DNA of 64,000 nt from contig NZ_CP091277.1 in the NCBI RefSeq assembly GCF_029633965.1, forward strand, positions 434,001 through 498,000, read 5' to 3'. Origin of the DNA: Methanogenium sp. S4BF (lineage in GTDB: Archaea > Halobacteriota > Methanomicrobia > Methanomicrobiales > Methanomicrobiaceae). This document shows, one piece after another, positions 36,390 through 44,575 of the stretch. The notes beneath the pieces are model-generated. The model worked only from the letters and a program-made list of their open reading frames with translations, had not been told where the DNA came from and did not search any database. The position numbers and the translations under genes are program-made. Each line of letters starts with the position of its first letter. Positions within the stretch are counted from its first letter, which is position 1.

Positions 36390-37625
36390 CTATGAGGATG
36401 GAGCCACAGGCGTGATATCTGTTGCGGCCGGGATTTCCCGGGTGAGAATGGGTGCGGTACGGCCCGTTGCCTCTCCTGCGTTGATGAGGGCGAGCACTTC
36501 TGTCAGGGGAACGGGGCGGTAACCGGTGACATCGGTTGAGATGTTGACGGTTTTGGTGGTGAAACTGATGAAAGGATATTTCCCGAGGCGGGCGTTGTGC
36601 GTGTGGCCGTGTATCACCCAGCCCCGGTATCCGGCAGGGGCATGTTTCGGGTTGTGGATCACGAGAAACTCCCTGCCGTCTGCAGTGAACGTGTGGGACG
36701 GACCGGTGCCTTCGAGGCAGGTGTCATGGTTTCCCTCTATCCAGGTGACGCTGCCGTTGAGCCGTGACCGGTATCCCGCTGTCGTCTCCCGGTCTGCCTT
36801 GTAGGTGAAGTCGCCTGCGAAGATGACCCGGTCGTTCGGGCTGACGGTATGGTTCCAGTTGGCGGTGAGGATGCGGTCCATCGCAGCGGTGTCGTCCGGG
36901 AGGAACGGCCGGCAGTAATAGCTGATGGCATTCCTGTGCCCGAGGTGGAGGTCTGCTGTCAGGAAGGTCTCCGGTGCTGCGGAGTGGCAGGTTTCGGTGC
37001 ATTCATAGCCACGGGCTATCCGGTACGCGGTGTGGGACTGCCTGAGAACCCCTTCTGAGGCGGCCTCTTCCGGACTGAGACGGCGGCCGAGCGGGAGGTC
37101 ATATATCTCTCCCTCAGGGAGAGCGATACGGGTTGCATCGGTGGTGAGGAGAAGCGGGCGGCAGCGGTGTTTTTTCTGTGCCGGCCGTCTGTCGAAGACT
37201 GCTGCGAGAGCCCCTGCAATGAGGGATTCGGATTGTGTGAGGGGAAGGCCGTGCCGGTGCATTCTCCGAAGGGTGGTGAAATATCCTTCGGGTGGGGTGA
37301 CGGGAAGGTGCACCGGGGTCTGTGGTATGGGCGGAGAAGACGGAGTGCCTGTGGCCGGGTGATATGCTGTTTCGGCGTTTATCCCGAAGACGAACCGGCA
37401 GCCCCGGCGGGTGCGGTGCCATCCGGTGATGGTGAAAGGGAGGTACCGGGTGTCCGTCCGGTGTGCTGTGGGGTCACCGGTGAGAGAGGGGTGCAGGGGT
37501 ATCCGTGTGGCGGGGGTGATGTCCGGGATGCCCAGCGTTGCACCGAATTCACGGGCCGCGTCCGTGAGTTTCCACTCGGCAAAGAGCGGGCAGACAATGG
37601 CGTGTTCTGGGGATTTTTGGTGCAT
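36390..37625 (-). CDS. Metallophosphoesterase with unknown N-terminal domain
   Basis: 411 residues. The C-terminal half is a calcineurin-like metallophosphoesterase with all motifs: DLHLGH (225-230), GDF (271-273), GNHD (298-301), HGHTHN (339-344), and most resembles the phage/YfcE-like subgroup. The N-terminal ~215 residues are not recognised; they include HAIVCPLFAEW at the start and IPLHPSL near 42-48, faintly like 2H phosphoesterase strands, but a second HxT is not convincing. Substrate unknown. It may share a transcript with the acyl-CoA synthetase, and has a set of palindromes directly upstream of its start. Confidence 0.8.
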   Translation of the reverse strand: MHQKSPEHAIVCPLFAEWKLTDAAREFGATLGIPDITPATRIPLHPSLTGDPTAHRTDTRYLPFTITGWHRTRRGCRFVFGINAETAYHPATGTPSSPPIPQTPVHLPVTPPEGYFTTLRRMHRHGLPLTQSESLIAGALAAVFDRRPAQKKHRCRPLLLTTDATRIALPEGEIYDLPLGRRLSPEEAASEGVLRQSHTAYRIARGYECTETCHSAAPETFLTADLHLGHRNAISYYCRPFLPDDTAAMDRILTANWNHTVSPNDRVIFAGDFTYKADRETTAGYRSRLNGSVTWIEGNHDTCLEGTGPSHTFTADGREFLVIHNPKHAPAGYRGWVIHGHTHNARLGKYPFISFTTKTVNISTDVTGYRPVPLTEVLALINAGEATGRTAPILTREIPAATDITPVAPSS

Positions 37626-37635
37626 GGGATCGGGT

Positions 37636-37684
37636 GTTACTGAATGTAACTATTGATGTATGTGTCTATGTAACATTATGTTAC
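37636..37684. promoter_or_regulatory. Two inverted-repeat sites upstream of the phosphoesterase
   Basis: GTTAC (37636-37640) and GTAAC (37646-37650) form one site with spacer TGAAT. GTAAC (37670-37674) and GTTAC (37680-37684) form a second with spacer ATTAT. Centres are 34 bases apart and the first is only about 10 bases before the leftward start at 37625. The regular layout suggests a dimeric regulator; a small RHH-like protein is encoded just upstream. Confidence 0.5.
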
Positions 37685-37763
37685 TATTCTGTCTGTGTTC
37701 CTTTACGGCTAATGGTGGCCTATTTCAGGGTTTTTCCATACCGGCCTGAGCCGATATCCTCCG

Positions 37764-37946
37764 TTAATACCTGCCGAACGACTCCAGCTCTTCACGGATG
37801 GCTATACGGACCGCCTCGATATCGAACCGGTTCCGTTTGGACTGTTTCAGGCGTGTCTCCATCGCACGGATGCCCTCTGATATGGTGGGGCCGTAGGAGA
37901 GGGCGATATCGATGGCGTCCTCTTGGATACGGACTACTCTGGACAT
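37764..37946 (-). CDS. Small protein, ribbon-helix-helix-like antitoxin or regulator
   Basis: 60 residues from the ATG at 37946. The start SRVVRIQEDAIDIALSYG (beta strand then helix) and ISEGIRAMETRLKQ (second helix) fit a ribbon-helix-helix DNA-binding fold as in antitoxins. No toxin gene is adjacent: upstream is the divergent epimerase, downstream the phosphoesterase. It could bind the inverted repeats at 37636-37684 (inference). A frame starting four residues earlier at 37958 is possible. Confidence 0.6.
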   Translation of the reverse strand: MSRVVRIQEDAIDIALSYGPTISEGIRAMETRLKQSKRNRFDIEAVRIAIREELESFGRY

Positions 37947-38049
37947 GGTAAGAACCATATTTGATTTCTTCCGGATTAAAGGGGCGGTTCTTCACCGTGT
38001 GGGGGTGTTTCGGCACCTATTCTAAGGATGAATGATATAGAAATTTTAT

Positions 38050-38985
38050 ATGCGGTATGTTGTCACCGGCGGGGCCGGCTTTATTGGCTCCCATCTGGCA
38101 GAGGCGCTGGCACAGGAAGGCCATACAGTTGTGATTGTGGATGACTTCTCCACCGGGAAGCAGGAGAATCTCCGGTGGGCAAAGGACCTTGATCAGGTGA
38201 CGGTCTGTGACGGCAGCATCACGGATCTCTCCTTTGTGCGGCAGGCATGTGCCGGTGCAGATGGTGTCTTTCACGAGGCAGCCATCGCTTCGGTGCCGAA
38301 GTCGGTGGCCGATCCGGTAGGGTCAAATGCGGTCAATGTGGACGGCACCCTGAATGTGCTTGTTGCCGCACGGGATGCGGGCGTCCGGAAGGTGGTGCTC
38401 GCCTCGTCTGCCGCAAATTATGGTGACAACCCGAATCTCCCCCTGAAAGAAACAGAACCGCCCCGGCCGCAGTCCCCGTATGCAGCACAGAAGCTGATGG
38501 ACGAATATTATGCATGCCTCTTCACTGATCTCTACGGGCTGGAGACGGCCTGTCTGCGTTACTTCAATGTCTACGGTCCGCGGCAGGATCCCTCATCGCC
38601 GTATTCCGGCGTGATATCAATCTTTATTAACCGTATCGGTGCCGGAGAGCCCATCACAATCTATGGCGACGGAACGCAGACGCGGGACTTCATCTATGTG
38701 GGTGATGTGGTCCGGGCGAATATGCGGGTGATGGCATTTGAGTATTGCGGTATCCTGAATGTTGCCGGGGGGCAGGAGACATCCCTGAACGAACTTGCGG
38801 CAGTGATTATGGAGTCCACAGGGAACTCCTGTGATATTACGTATGACGCGCCACGGGAGGGGGACATCCACCGCTCCCTTGCGGATACGGCAAGGCTTGA
38901 GGCGACCATCGGGAAGATTGCTGCATGCAGCCTCAGAGACGGCCTTTCAGAAACGATTGCGTGGTCCCGCGGCACCGCAGAATGA
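38050..38985 (+). CDS. NAD-dependent UDP-sugar epimerase (GalE-like)
   Basis: 311 residues of the extended short-chain dehydrogenase family. NAD-binding GGAGFIGS (7-14), Ser-Ser pair (119-120) and catalytic YxxxK (Tyr144, Lys148 in SPYAAQK) are visible, plus RYFNVYGPRQDP. It likely converts UDP-GlcNAc/UDP-Glc to the C4 epimer. The usual SSxxVYG reads SSAANYG here. It heads the polysaccharide locus. A close paralogue lies at 56266. Confidence 0.9.
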   Translation: MRYVVTGGAGFIGSHLAEALAQEGHTVVIVDDFSTGKQENLRWAKDLDQVTVCDGSITDLSFVRQACAGADGVFHEAAIASVPKSVADPVGSNAVNVDGTLNVLVAARDAGVRKVVLASSAANYGDNPNLPLKETEPPRPQSPYAAQKLMDEYYACLFTDLYGLETACLRYFNVYGPRQDPSSPYSGVISIFINRIGAGEPITIYGDGTQTRDFIYVGDVVRANMRVMAFEYCGILNVAGGQETSLNELAAVIMESTGNSCDITYDAPREGDIHRSLADTARLEATIGKIAACSLRDGLSETIAWSRGTAE

Positions 38986-39208
38986 GCCGTCTGCCCTGAA
39001 AACGGCCCCCGTTTTTCTGCTCTTCTGATAAATCAAACCCTCTCGGGTGAAAGCGACCGGTTATGCGAACGCAATGCATCGGTCGGATCGTCTGTGCAGG
39101 GTATGCCCCCCGATAATCATCTGTTATTTATATCATCATCAGATACTTGTATACAAAATACCGGGTGTTGACTGACATGGTGGTGGTATCATAATATACG
39201 GAAAAAAT

Positions 39209-39781
39209 GTGGTCGGAAAAAATGTCGTAATCGCAGACGGGGTCGTGCTTGGCTTTCCGTCACGTGAGTATTTGGGGAAAGAGGAGTTTCCGGGGACGAC
39301 CATCGGTGCGAACGGGGTTATCCGGTCGGGGACGATTCTGTATGCCGATGTGGTGGTCGGGAACAACTTCTCAACCGGACACAACGTGATGATCCGGGAG
39401 AAGACAACCATTGGTGATGGCGTCTCCGTCGGGACGAACACCATCATCGAGGGAAATACCATTATCGGGAACAATGTGAGTCTCCAGAGCCTTGTCTACA
39501 TCCCGACCGGGGTCGTCATCGAAGATGACGTCTTTATCGGCCCGAATGCGGTGCTCACCAATGACCCTTACCCGCCGCATGGCGGGGATAACCTGAAGGG
39601 GCCGGTGATTCGGAAAGGTGCCTCCATCGGTGCGAACGCCACGATTCTTCCGGGTGTCGTGATCGGCGAGGGAGCCCTTGTCGCAGCGGGTGCGGTAGTG
39701 ACGCACGATGTGCCGCCCCGGATGCTTGCCGTCGGGACACCGGCACGGCTGCGTGACCTGCCCGCGGGGGCCCGGCAATGA
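39209..39781 (+). CDS. Hexapeptide-repeat N-acetyltransferase (WbpD/WlbB-like)
   Basis: About 190 residues of left-handed beta helix with [LIV]G-x4 repeats (GANGVIRSGTILYADVVVGN, quoted in part). In Pseudomonas and Bordetella, WbpD/WlbB acetylates the 3-amino group of UDP-GlcNAc3NA; its neighbours here are the matching aminotransferase and oxidoreductase. The GTG at 39209 gives no ribosome site. GGTGGTGG at 39179-39186 precedes in-frame ATC ATA ATA TAC GGA, so translation may start earlier at a non-standard codon. Its end overlaps the aminotransferase by four bases. Confidence 0.85.
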   Translation: MVGKNVVIADGVVLGFPSREYLGKEEFPGTTIGANGVIRSGTILYADVVVGNNFSTGHNVMIREKTTIGDGVSVGTNTIIEGNTIIGNNVSLQSLVYIPTGVVIEDDVFIGPNAVLTNDPYPPHGGDNLKGPVIRKGASIGANATILPGVVIGEGALVAAGAVVTHDVPPRMLAVGTPARLRDLPAGARQ

Positions 39782-40866
39782 TTCCGGTCGCAAAACCCGC
39801 AGTGGGTGAGGATGAGATCGAGGCCGTTGCCGCGGTGATGCGCACCGGCATGCTTGCGACGGGGCCTGAGGTGGCGCTGTTTGAAGAGGAGTTTGCCGGA
39901 TACTGCGGGGTGGATTCTGCGGTCGGCATGAACTCCGGGACGGCGGCACTGCATGCGGTCCTGCTGGCCCTTGGCATCGGGCCCGGCGATGAGGTTATTG
40001 TCCCTGCCTTCACCTTCATTGCAACTGCGACGAGTGTGAGCATGTGCGGAGCAAAACCGGTGATGGCCGACGTGGACGAAGACTGCTACACCATCGACCC
40101 CGAAGAGGTCACCGAGCACCTGAATGCAAAGACAAAGGCGGTAATCGGTGTTCATCTCTTTGGCCAGCCGTTTGCGGTGGAACCGGTTGCTGAGATCTGT
40201 GCAGATGCCGGTGTCCACCTGGTGGAGGACTGCGCCCAGGCGCACGGAGCGATGTATAAGGGAAAGAAGGTCGGCGGGTTCGGTGCTGCCGGGTGCTTCT
40301 CGTTCTACCCGACCAAGAATATGACGACCGGAGAAGGCGGGCTGGTGACCACGAATGACATTGCTCTTGCAGACCGGTGCCGGAGGATTGCAAACCACGG
40401 CCAGAGTGACAAGTACCTTCACACCGAACTGGGCTATAACTACCGGATGACCTCCATCGGTGCTGCCATCGGCCGGGTGCAGCTCAGAAAGCTGGATGCA
40501 ATGAACCGTAAAAGGCAGGCGAACGCCGCGTATTATACGAAGCATCTGGATGCGTTCGGGCTGAAGACGCCTGTCATCCGCACCGGGTGCACGCATGTCT
40601 TCCATCAGTATGTAACCGAGGTGACAGATGCCTTCCCCACCGATCGTGAGACGCTGATGGCCTTCCTGCGGGAGAAGGACATAGGCTCTGCCGTGCACTA
40701 CCCGATGCCGGTGCACCGCCAGCCGCTCTATGCAGGTGATCCAAATGTGCGGTGTCCCGTTTCAGATGATGCATCCGGACGGGTGCTGAGCCTGCCGGTG
40801 CATCCGGGCGTGACTGAAGAGCAGTGTGCCTATATTGTTGAGACAATAAACGGGGCGGAGTGGTAA
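39778..40866 (+). CDS. PLP-dependent sugar aminotransferase (WbpE-like, DegT family)
   Basis: 362 residues. The Schiff-base Lys180 lies in FSFYPTKNMTTGEGG, with Asp151 and Gln154 in EDCAQAHGA contacting PLP, and NSGTAALHA near 52-60 for phosphate binding. Transfers an amino group from glutamate to C3 of a UDP-3-keto uronic acid in the di-N-acetyl-uronic acid pathway. ATGA overlap with the acetyltransferase and three bases to the next gene indicate one operon. Confidence 0.9.
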   Translation: MIPVAKPAVGEDEIEAVAAVMRTGMLATGPEVALFEEEFAGYCGVDSAVGMNSGTAALHAVLLALGIGPGDEVIVPAFTFIATATSVSMCGAKPVMADVDEDCYTIDPEEVTEHLNAKTKAVIGVHLFGQPFAVEPVAEICADAGVHLVEDCAQAHGAMYKGKKVGGFGAAGCFSFYPTKNMTTGEGGLVTTNDIALADRCRRIANHGQSDKYLHTELGYNYRMTSIGAAIGRVQLRKLDAMNRKRQANAAYYTKHLDAFGLKTPVIRTGCTHVFHQYVTEVTDAFPTDRETLMAFLREKDIGSAVHYPMPVHRQPLYAGDPNVRCPVSDDASGRVLSLPVHPGVTEEQCAYIVETINGAEW

Positions 40867-40869
40867 GAG

Positions 40870-41781
40870 ATGGATGTCGGTGTAATCGGAACGGGAATCA
40901 TGGGCAGAAACCATGTCCGTGTCTATTCTGAGCTGAAGGCCGCAGACTCGGTCTGGGTGTATGATCTGGATACTGCGGTGGCACGCAGTGTGGCGGAACA
41001 GAATAATGTGAATTATGCGGAGTCGATGGAAGAGCTCCTCCGCTCAGTGGATGCGGTGAGCCTCTGTGTGCCGACGCCGTACCACTGCAATACGGCAAAG
41101 GAGGTGCTTGCAGCAGAGGTGCATATGCTGGTTGAAAAGCCGATATGCCTCACCGCAGCAGAAGGCGCCGAGCTTTTAGAGAGCATTCCGGACGGCTGTG
41201 TGGTGGGTGTCGGGCATATCGAACGGTTCAACCCGATTATCCCTGAAATTAAGCGTATCGCAAGAGACCCTCTCTACGTGGAAATAAACCGGCACAACCC
41301 GGCATCTGCCCGCGTGACGGGGTCATCGGTAGTAGAGGACCTGATGATCCACGACATCGACATCGTCTTCAATGCCCTCTTTGACAGTGAATACACGGTG
41401 AATGCCTGCGGGTCGTTTGATGTCTGCGGGGCCCTCTTTGATTTCGGCCAGACGCCGGTTTATCTCTCCGCCTCACGCAAGGCATCAAAGAAGATCAGGC
41501 TCATCCGGATTGAGGAGGAGGACTTCACCATCGAAGGCGACTTCATGAGCCAGGAGGTGTATGTCTACCGGAAGCCGGAGCATTACCATCAGGAGGCCGA
41601 ACGCTATGTGCAGGAGAATATCACCGAGAAGGTGATGGTGGGCAAGGTCGAGCCTCTCCGGACCGAATTGCTGACCTTTATCGAGTGCGCACGGACGGGG
41701 AAGGCTTTCCCCGTCACCCCGGAGCAGGGTGTGGAGAATGTTCGCATATGTGAGGAAATTACCGGGGCGATGCGGCTATGA
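40870..41781 (+). CDS. Gfo/Idh/MocA-family UDP-sugar 3-dehydrogenase (WbpB/WlbA-like)
   Basis: 303 residues. NAD-binding GTGIMGRNH near residues 7-15, VPTPYH (near 68-73) and catalytic EKP (EKPICL) are the family landmarks; a later MIHDIDIV segment carries the expected catalytic His/Asp. WbpB/WlbA oxidises C3 of UDP-GlcNAcA before amination, with NAD recycled by 2-oxoglutarate. Position between the aminotransferase and the 6-dehydrogenase supports this step. Its end overlaps the next gene by four bases. Confidence 0.87.
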   Translation: MDVGVIGTGIMGRNHVRVYSELKAADSVWVYDLDTAVARSVAEQNNVNYAESMEELLRSVDAVSLCVPTPYHCNTAKEVLAAEVHMLVEKPICLTAAEGAELLESIPDGCVVGVGHIERFNPIIPEIKRIARDPLYVEINRHNPASARVTGSSVVEDLMIHDIDIVFNALFDSEYTVNACGSFDVCGALFDFGQTPVYLSASRKASKKIRLIRIEEEDFTIEGDFMSQEVYVYRKPEHYHQEAERYVQENITEKVMVGKVEPLRTELLTFIECARTGKAFPVTPEQGVENVRICEEITGAMRL

Positions 41782-43232
41782 GTGAGAAGCTGCAGCAGCT
41801 CTTCCGGGAGCGCGGGCCCATCAGGACCATCGGTGTCATCGGCATGGGGTATGTGGGGATTCCTGCAGCCATGCTCTTTGCGGATGCACCGGAATTCATT
41901 CAGGTGTACGGCTTCCAGCGCGACTCGTCGAGTTCGGGGTATAAGATTACGATGCTGAATGCAGGAGAAAGCCCCCTGAAAGGCGAGGAGCCGGGCCTTG
42001 AGGACCTGATTGCAAAGGTCGTTTCCGAAAACAAGTTTGTGTGCACCGCAGACTTCTCGAAGATTGCAGAATGCGACGCGGTGACGCTTGCCATCCAGAC
42101 ACCGTTTAAGAATCCCAAAGACCTGATTCCTGATTTCACCCCGCTCACCGACGGCATCCGGAATGTGGGCCGTTATCTGACCCCCGGCACGCTGGTGGTG
42201 CTGGAGTCCACCATTACCCCCGGCACCACGACGGGGATGGCCCGCGCAATTCTGGAGGAGGAGTCGGGGCTCGTCGCAGGTGAGGACTTCGGCCTCGCCC
42301 ATGCCCCGGAGCGCGTGATGGTCGGAAGGCTTTTGCAGAATATCCGGGAGCATGACCGCATTGTCGGTGGGATTGATGAGGTATGTACCCGGCGCGCCTG
42401 TGAACTCTACGGGCCGGTTTTAACGAAGGCTAAGCTCATCCCGATGAGTGCGACCGCAGCAGAGGTGACGAAGACGGCGGAGAACACCTTCCGTGACCTC
42501 CAGATTGCTGCGGTGAACGAGCTTGCGCTTTATTGTGAGGCAATGGGCATCAATGTCTATGATGTCCGGACGGGTGTTGACTCCCTGAAGGGCGAGGGGA
42601 TCACCCGGGCCATCCTCTGGCCCGGTGCGGGCGTCGGCGGTCACTGTCTCACAAAAGATACCTATCATCTCGAGCGGGGTGTCTCGGTCGTGGCAGCAGA
42701 ACCGCTTGATTACCCCGAGGGGCGGGAGTCGCTCTTTGTGCTGGCCCGCGGGATTAATGATTTTATGCCTGCGCATATGCTGACCCTGACAAAGGATGCG
42801 CTGGCCCGCGTGGGGAAGGATATCCGCGGCGCACAGATTGCGCTTTTGGGCTGGGCGTTTCTCAATGACTCGGACGATGCCCGGAACACACCAGCTGAAC
42901 CGTTCTATCAGGCGGCCGTTGCGGCAGGTGCCGGGGTTCGCATCCACGACCCGTGGGTTGACCCGGAGACGGCACCGGATGTGCCGGAGGGTGCGAACAT
43001 CACCCGTGACCTTGATGCGGTCCTGCAGGGAGCCGATGCGGTTGTCATATTTGCGGGTCATAAGGAATACCGGACCCTGGTCCCGGCAGAAGTGAAGGCA
43101 CACTGCGGATGCAGCCACCCGGTGCTGGTGGACGGACGGAATGTTGCGGAGCCGGATGCATGGATTGCGGAAGGGTTTGTGTATAAGGGGATTGGGAGAG
43201 GGGATAAGAATCGGCATGTGATTGATGGGTGA
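41778..43232 (+). CDS. UDP-HexNAc 6-dehydrogenase (WbpA/WecC-type)
   Basis: 484 residues. Rossmann motif GVIGMGYVGIP (near 19-29), and catalytic Cys290 in GAGVGGHCLTKD. It oxidises C6 of UDP-GlcNAc (or UDP-ManNAc) to the uronic acid with NAD. It is about 50 residues longer than typical because of an N-terminal extension and inserts near residue 60. It overlaps its upstream neighbour by four bases, so aminotransferase, 3-dehydrogenase, 6-dehydrogenase and acetyltransferase form one pathway unit for UDP-GlcNAc(3NAc)A. A 2-epimerase, needed for the ManNAc form, is not adjacent. Confidence 0.9.
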   Translation: MSEKLQQLFRERGPIRTIGVIGMGYVGIPAAMLFADAPEFIQVYGFQRDSSSSGYKITMLNAGESPLKGEEPGLEDLIAKVVSENKFVCTADFSKIAECDAVTLAIQTPFKNPKDLIPDFTPLTDGIRNVGRYLTPGTLVVLESTITPGTTTGMARAILEEESGLVAGEDFGLAHAPERVMVGRLLQNIREHDRIVGGIDEVCTRRACELYGPVLTKAKLIPMSATAAEVTKTAENTFRDLQIAAVNELALYCEAMGINVYDVRTGVDSLKGEGITRAILWPGAGVGGHCLTKDTYHLERGVSVVAAEPLDYPEGRESLFVLARGINDFMPAHMLTLTKDALARVGKDIRGAQIALLGWAFLNDSDDARNTPAEPFYQAAVAAGAGVRIHDPWVDPETAPDVPEGANITRDLDAVLQGADAVVIFAGHKEYRTLVPAEVKAHCGCSHPVLVDGRNVAEPDAWIAEGFVYKGIGRGDKNRHVIDG

Positions 43233-43281
43233 TGTGCGGGGATTCGATTGCAGAAATTTTGTGGAATTGTTGGCTGAGATT

Positions 43282-44517
43282 ATGATGAGCGGAATATCAG
43301 AACCTGATGGAAATACAGTGGATGCCGGCGATTTCACCAATAAAAGGCTTCTTGTCATCACGCCGAATTATCCGAATGAGGATGGTTCATATTTCGGTGG
43401 TGTTTTTGTAAAAAATCAGGTTGATGCGCTGAAACAGAATTTTAAGGAGGTTATTGTCATCACTCCTGTTCTCTTCTCTGCGGGTCGTTTCCCGGATGAC
43501 AAACTCTGCCATAATTACACCTACGACAATGTCCGTGTTTTTTATCCGCGTTCCTTGTATATCCCGTGGCCCGCTTACCGGAAGCTGAATCTTAGTCGTA
43601 TTTATTTTGACACTCGTGCCTCTGCAGTTCAAACTCTGATAGAAAAGGAGATGATTACATTTGACCTTGTTCACGCCCACTTCGTTTGGCCTTCTGCCAA
43701 AATTGCGCAGTTACTGAAGAAGAAATATCATGTTCCCTGCGTTGTGACGGCACATGGCTATGATGTCTATGAACTCCCTTTCCGTGACCAGATCTGGCAA
43801 CGACGTGTAGAAATTGCTCTCAATAGTATTGACCGAATCATTACGGTAAGCAAAAAAAACCAGACCTGTCTGGAGAAAATTCGCATCACCACCCCGGTTA
43901 CTGTGATCCCAAACGGGTTCTCAGACGATCTCTTTTATCCACGGGACAGGGATGAGTGCAGGAAAATACTGGGTCTTCCCCGGGATAAAAAAATCATACT
44001 GACCGTTGGGAATCTTGTTGACGTGAAGGGGCACAGATATCTCATCGAAGCGATGGAGCGCCTGAGCAAACAGCGCGCTGATATGTTCTGTGTCATTGTT
44101 GGTTCAGGTTTTTTGCAGTCAGCACTGGAGGAGCAGATAGAAGCGACCCGTATGGAAGAGTCGGTATTTCTCGCGGGTGGTAAGCCGCACGAGGAGATCC
44201 CACTCTGGATGAATGCCTGTGATGTGTTTGTGTTGCCAAGTCTGATGGAGAGTTTTGGGATTGTACAGATAGAAGCGATGGCCTGCGGGAAACCTGTTGT
44301 AGGGACATGTAATGGGGGAAGTGAGGAGCTAATTTTGCCCGACAAAAATGGATTGTTATGTTCCCCACGCGATCCGGAATGTCTTGCTGCAGCAATTGCT
44401 AATTCTCTAGAAAGGGATTGGGATGTTTCTGAAATTACTGCGTTTTCATCACGGTATTCATGGGGAAATGTTGTACAGGAGATTCGGGAAATTTATCAGA
44501 ATATGAATGGATTATAA
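43282..44517 (+). CDS. Glycosyltransferase family 4
   Basis: About 411 residues from the first of two tandem ATGs (43282 or 43285); a frame opening at 43222 overlaps the dehydrogenase and is less likely. GT4 traits: N-terminal LLVITPNYPNEDGSYFGGVFV (in part), VTAHGYDVYELPF (donor/acceptor domain), TVGNLVDVKGHRYLI, and the E-x7-E motif ESFGIVQIEAMACGKP. It uses a nucleotide sugar to extend a lipid-linked glycan. Codon use is more AT-rich than the preceding operon, marking the transition to the imported segment. Confidence 0.88.
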   Translation: MMSGISEPDGNTVDAGDFTNKRLLVITPNYPNEDGSYFGGVFVKNQVDALKQNFKEVIVITPVLFSAGRFPDDKLCHNYTYDNVRVFYPRSLYIPWPAYRKLNLSRIYFDTRASAVQTLIEKEMITFDLVHAHFVWPSAKIAQLLKKKYHVPCVVTAHGYDVYELPFRDQIWQRRVEIALNSIDRIITVSKKNQTCLEKIRITTPVTVIPNGFSDDLFYPRDRDECRKILGLPRDKKIILTVGNLVDVKGHRYLIEAMERLSKQRADMFCVIVGSGFLQSALEEQIEATRMEESVFLAGGKPHEEIPLWMNACDVFVLPSLMESFGIVQIEAMACGKPVVGTCNGGSEELILPDKNGLLCSPRDPECLAAAIANSLERDWDVSEITAFSSRYSWGNVVQEIREIYQNMNGL

Positions 44518-44575
44518 CGGGATATAATGGTTTTCTCAAAGAAATTGTCTGCCATTAATGTTAATGAGAAGGGAC

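Noticed and set aside
39568-40716. 382-codon minus-strand frame
   Set aside because: Shadow of the aminotransferase, whose PLP motifs are on the plus strand.
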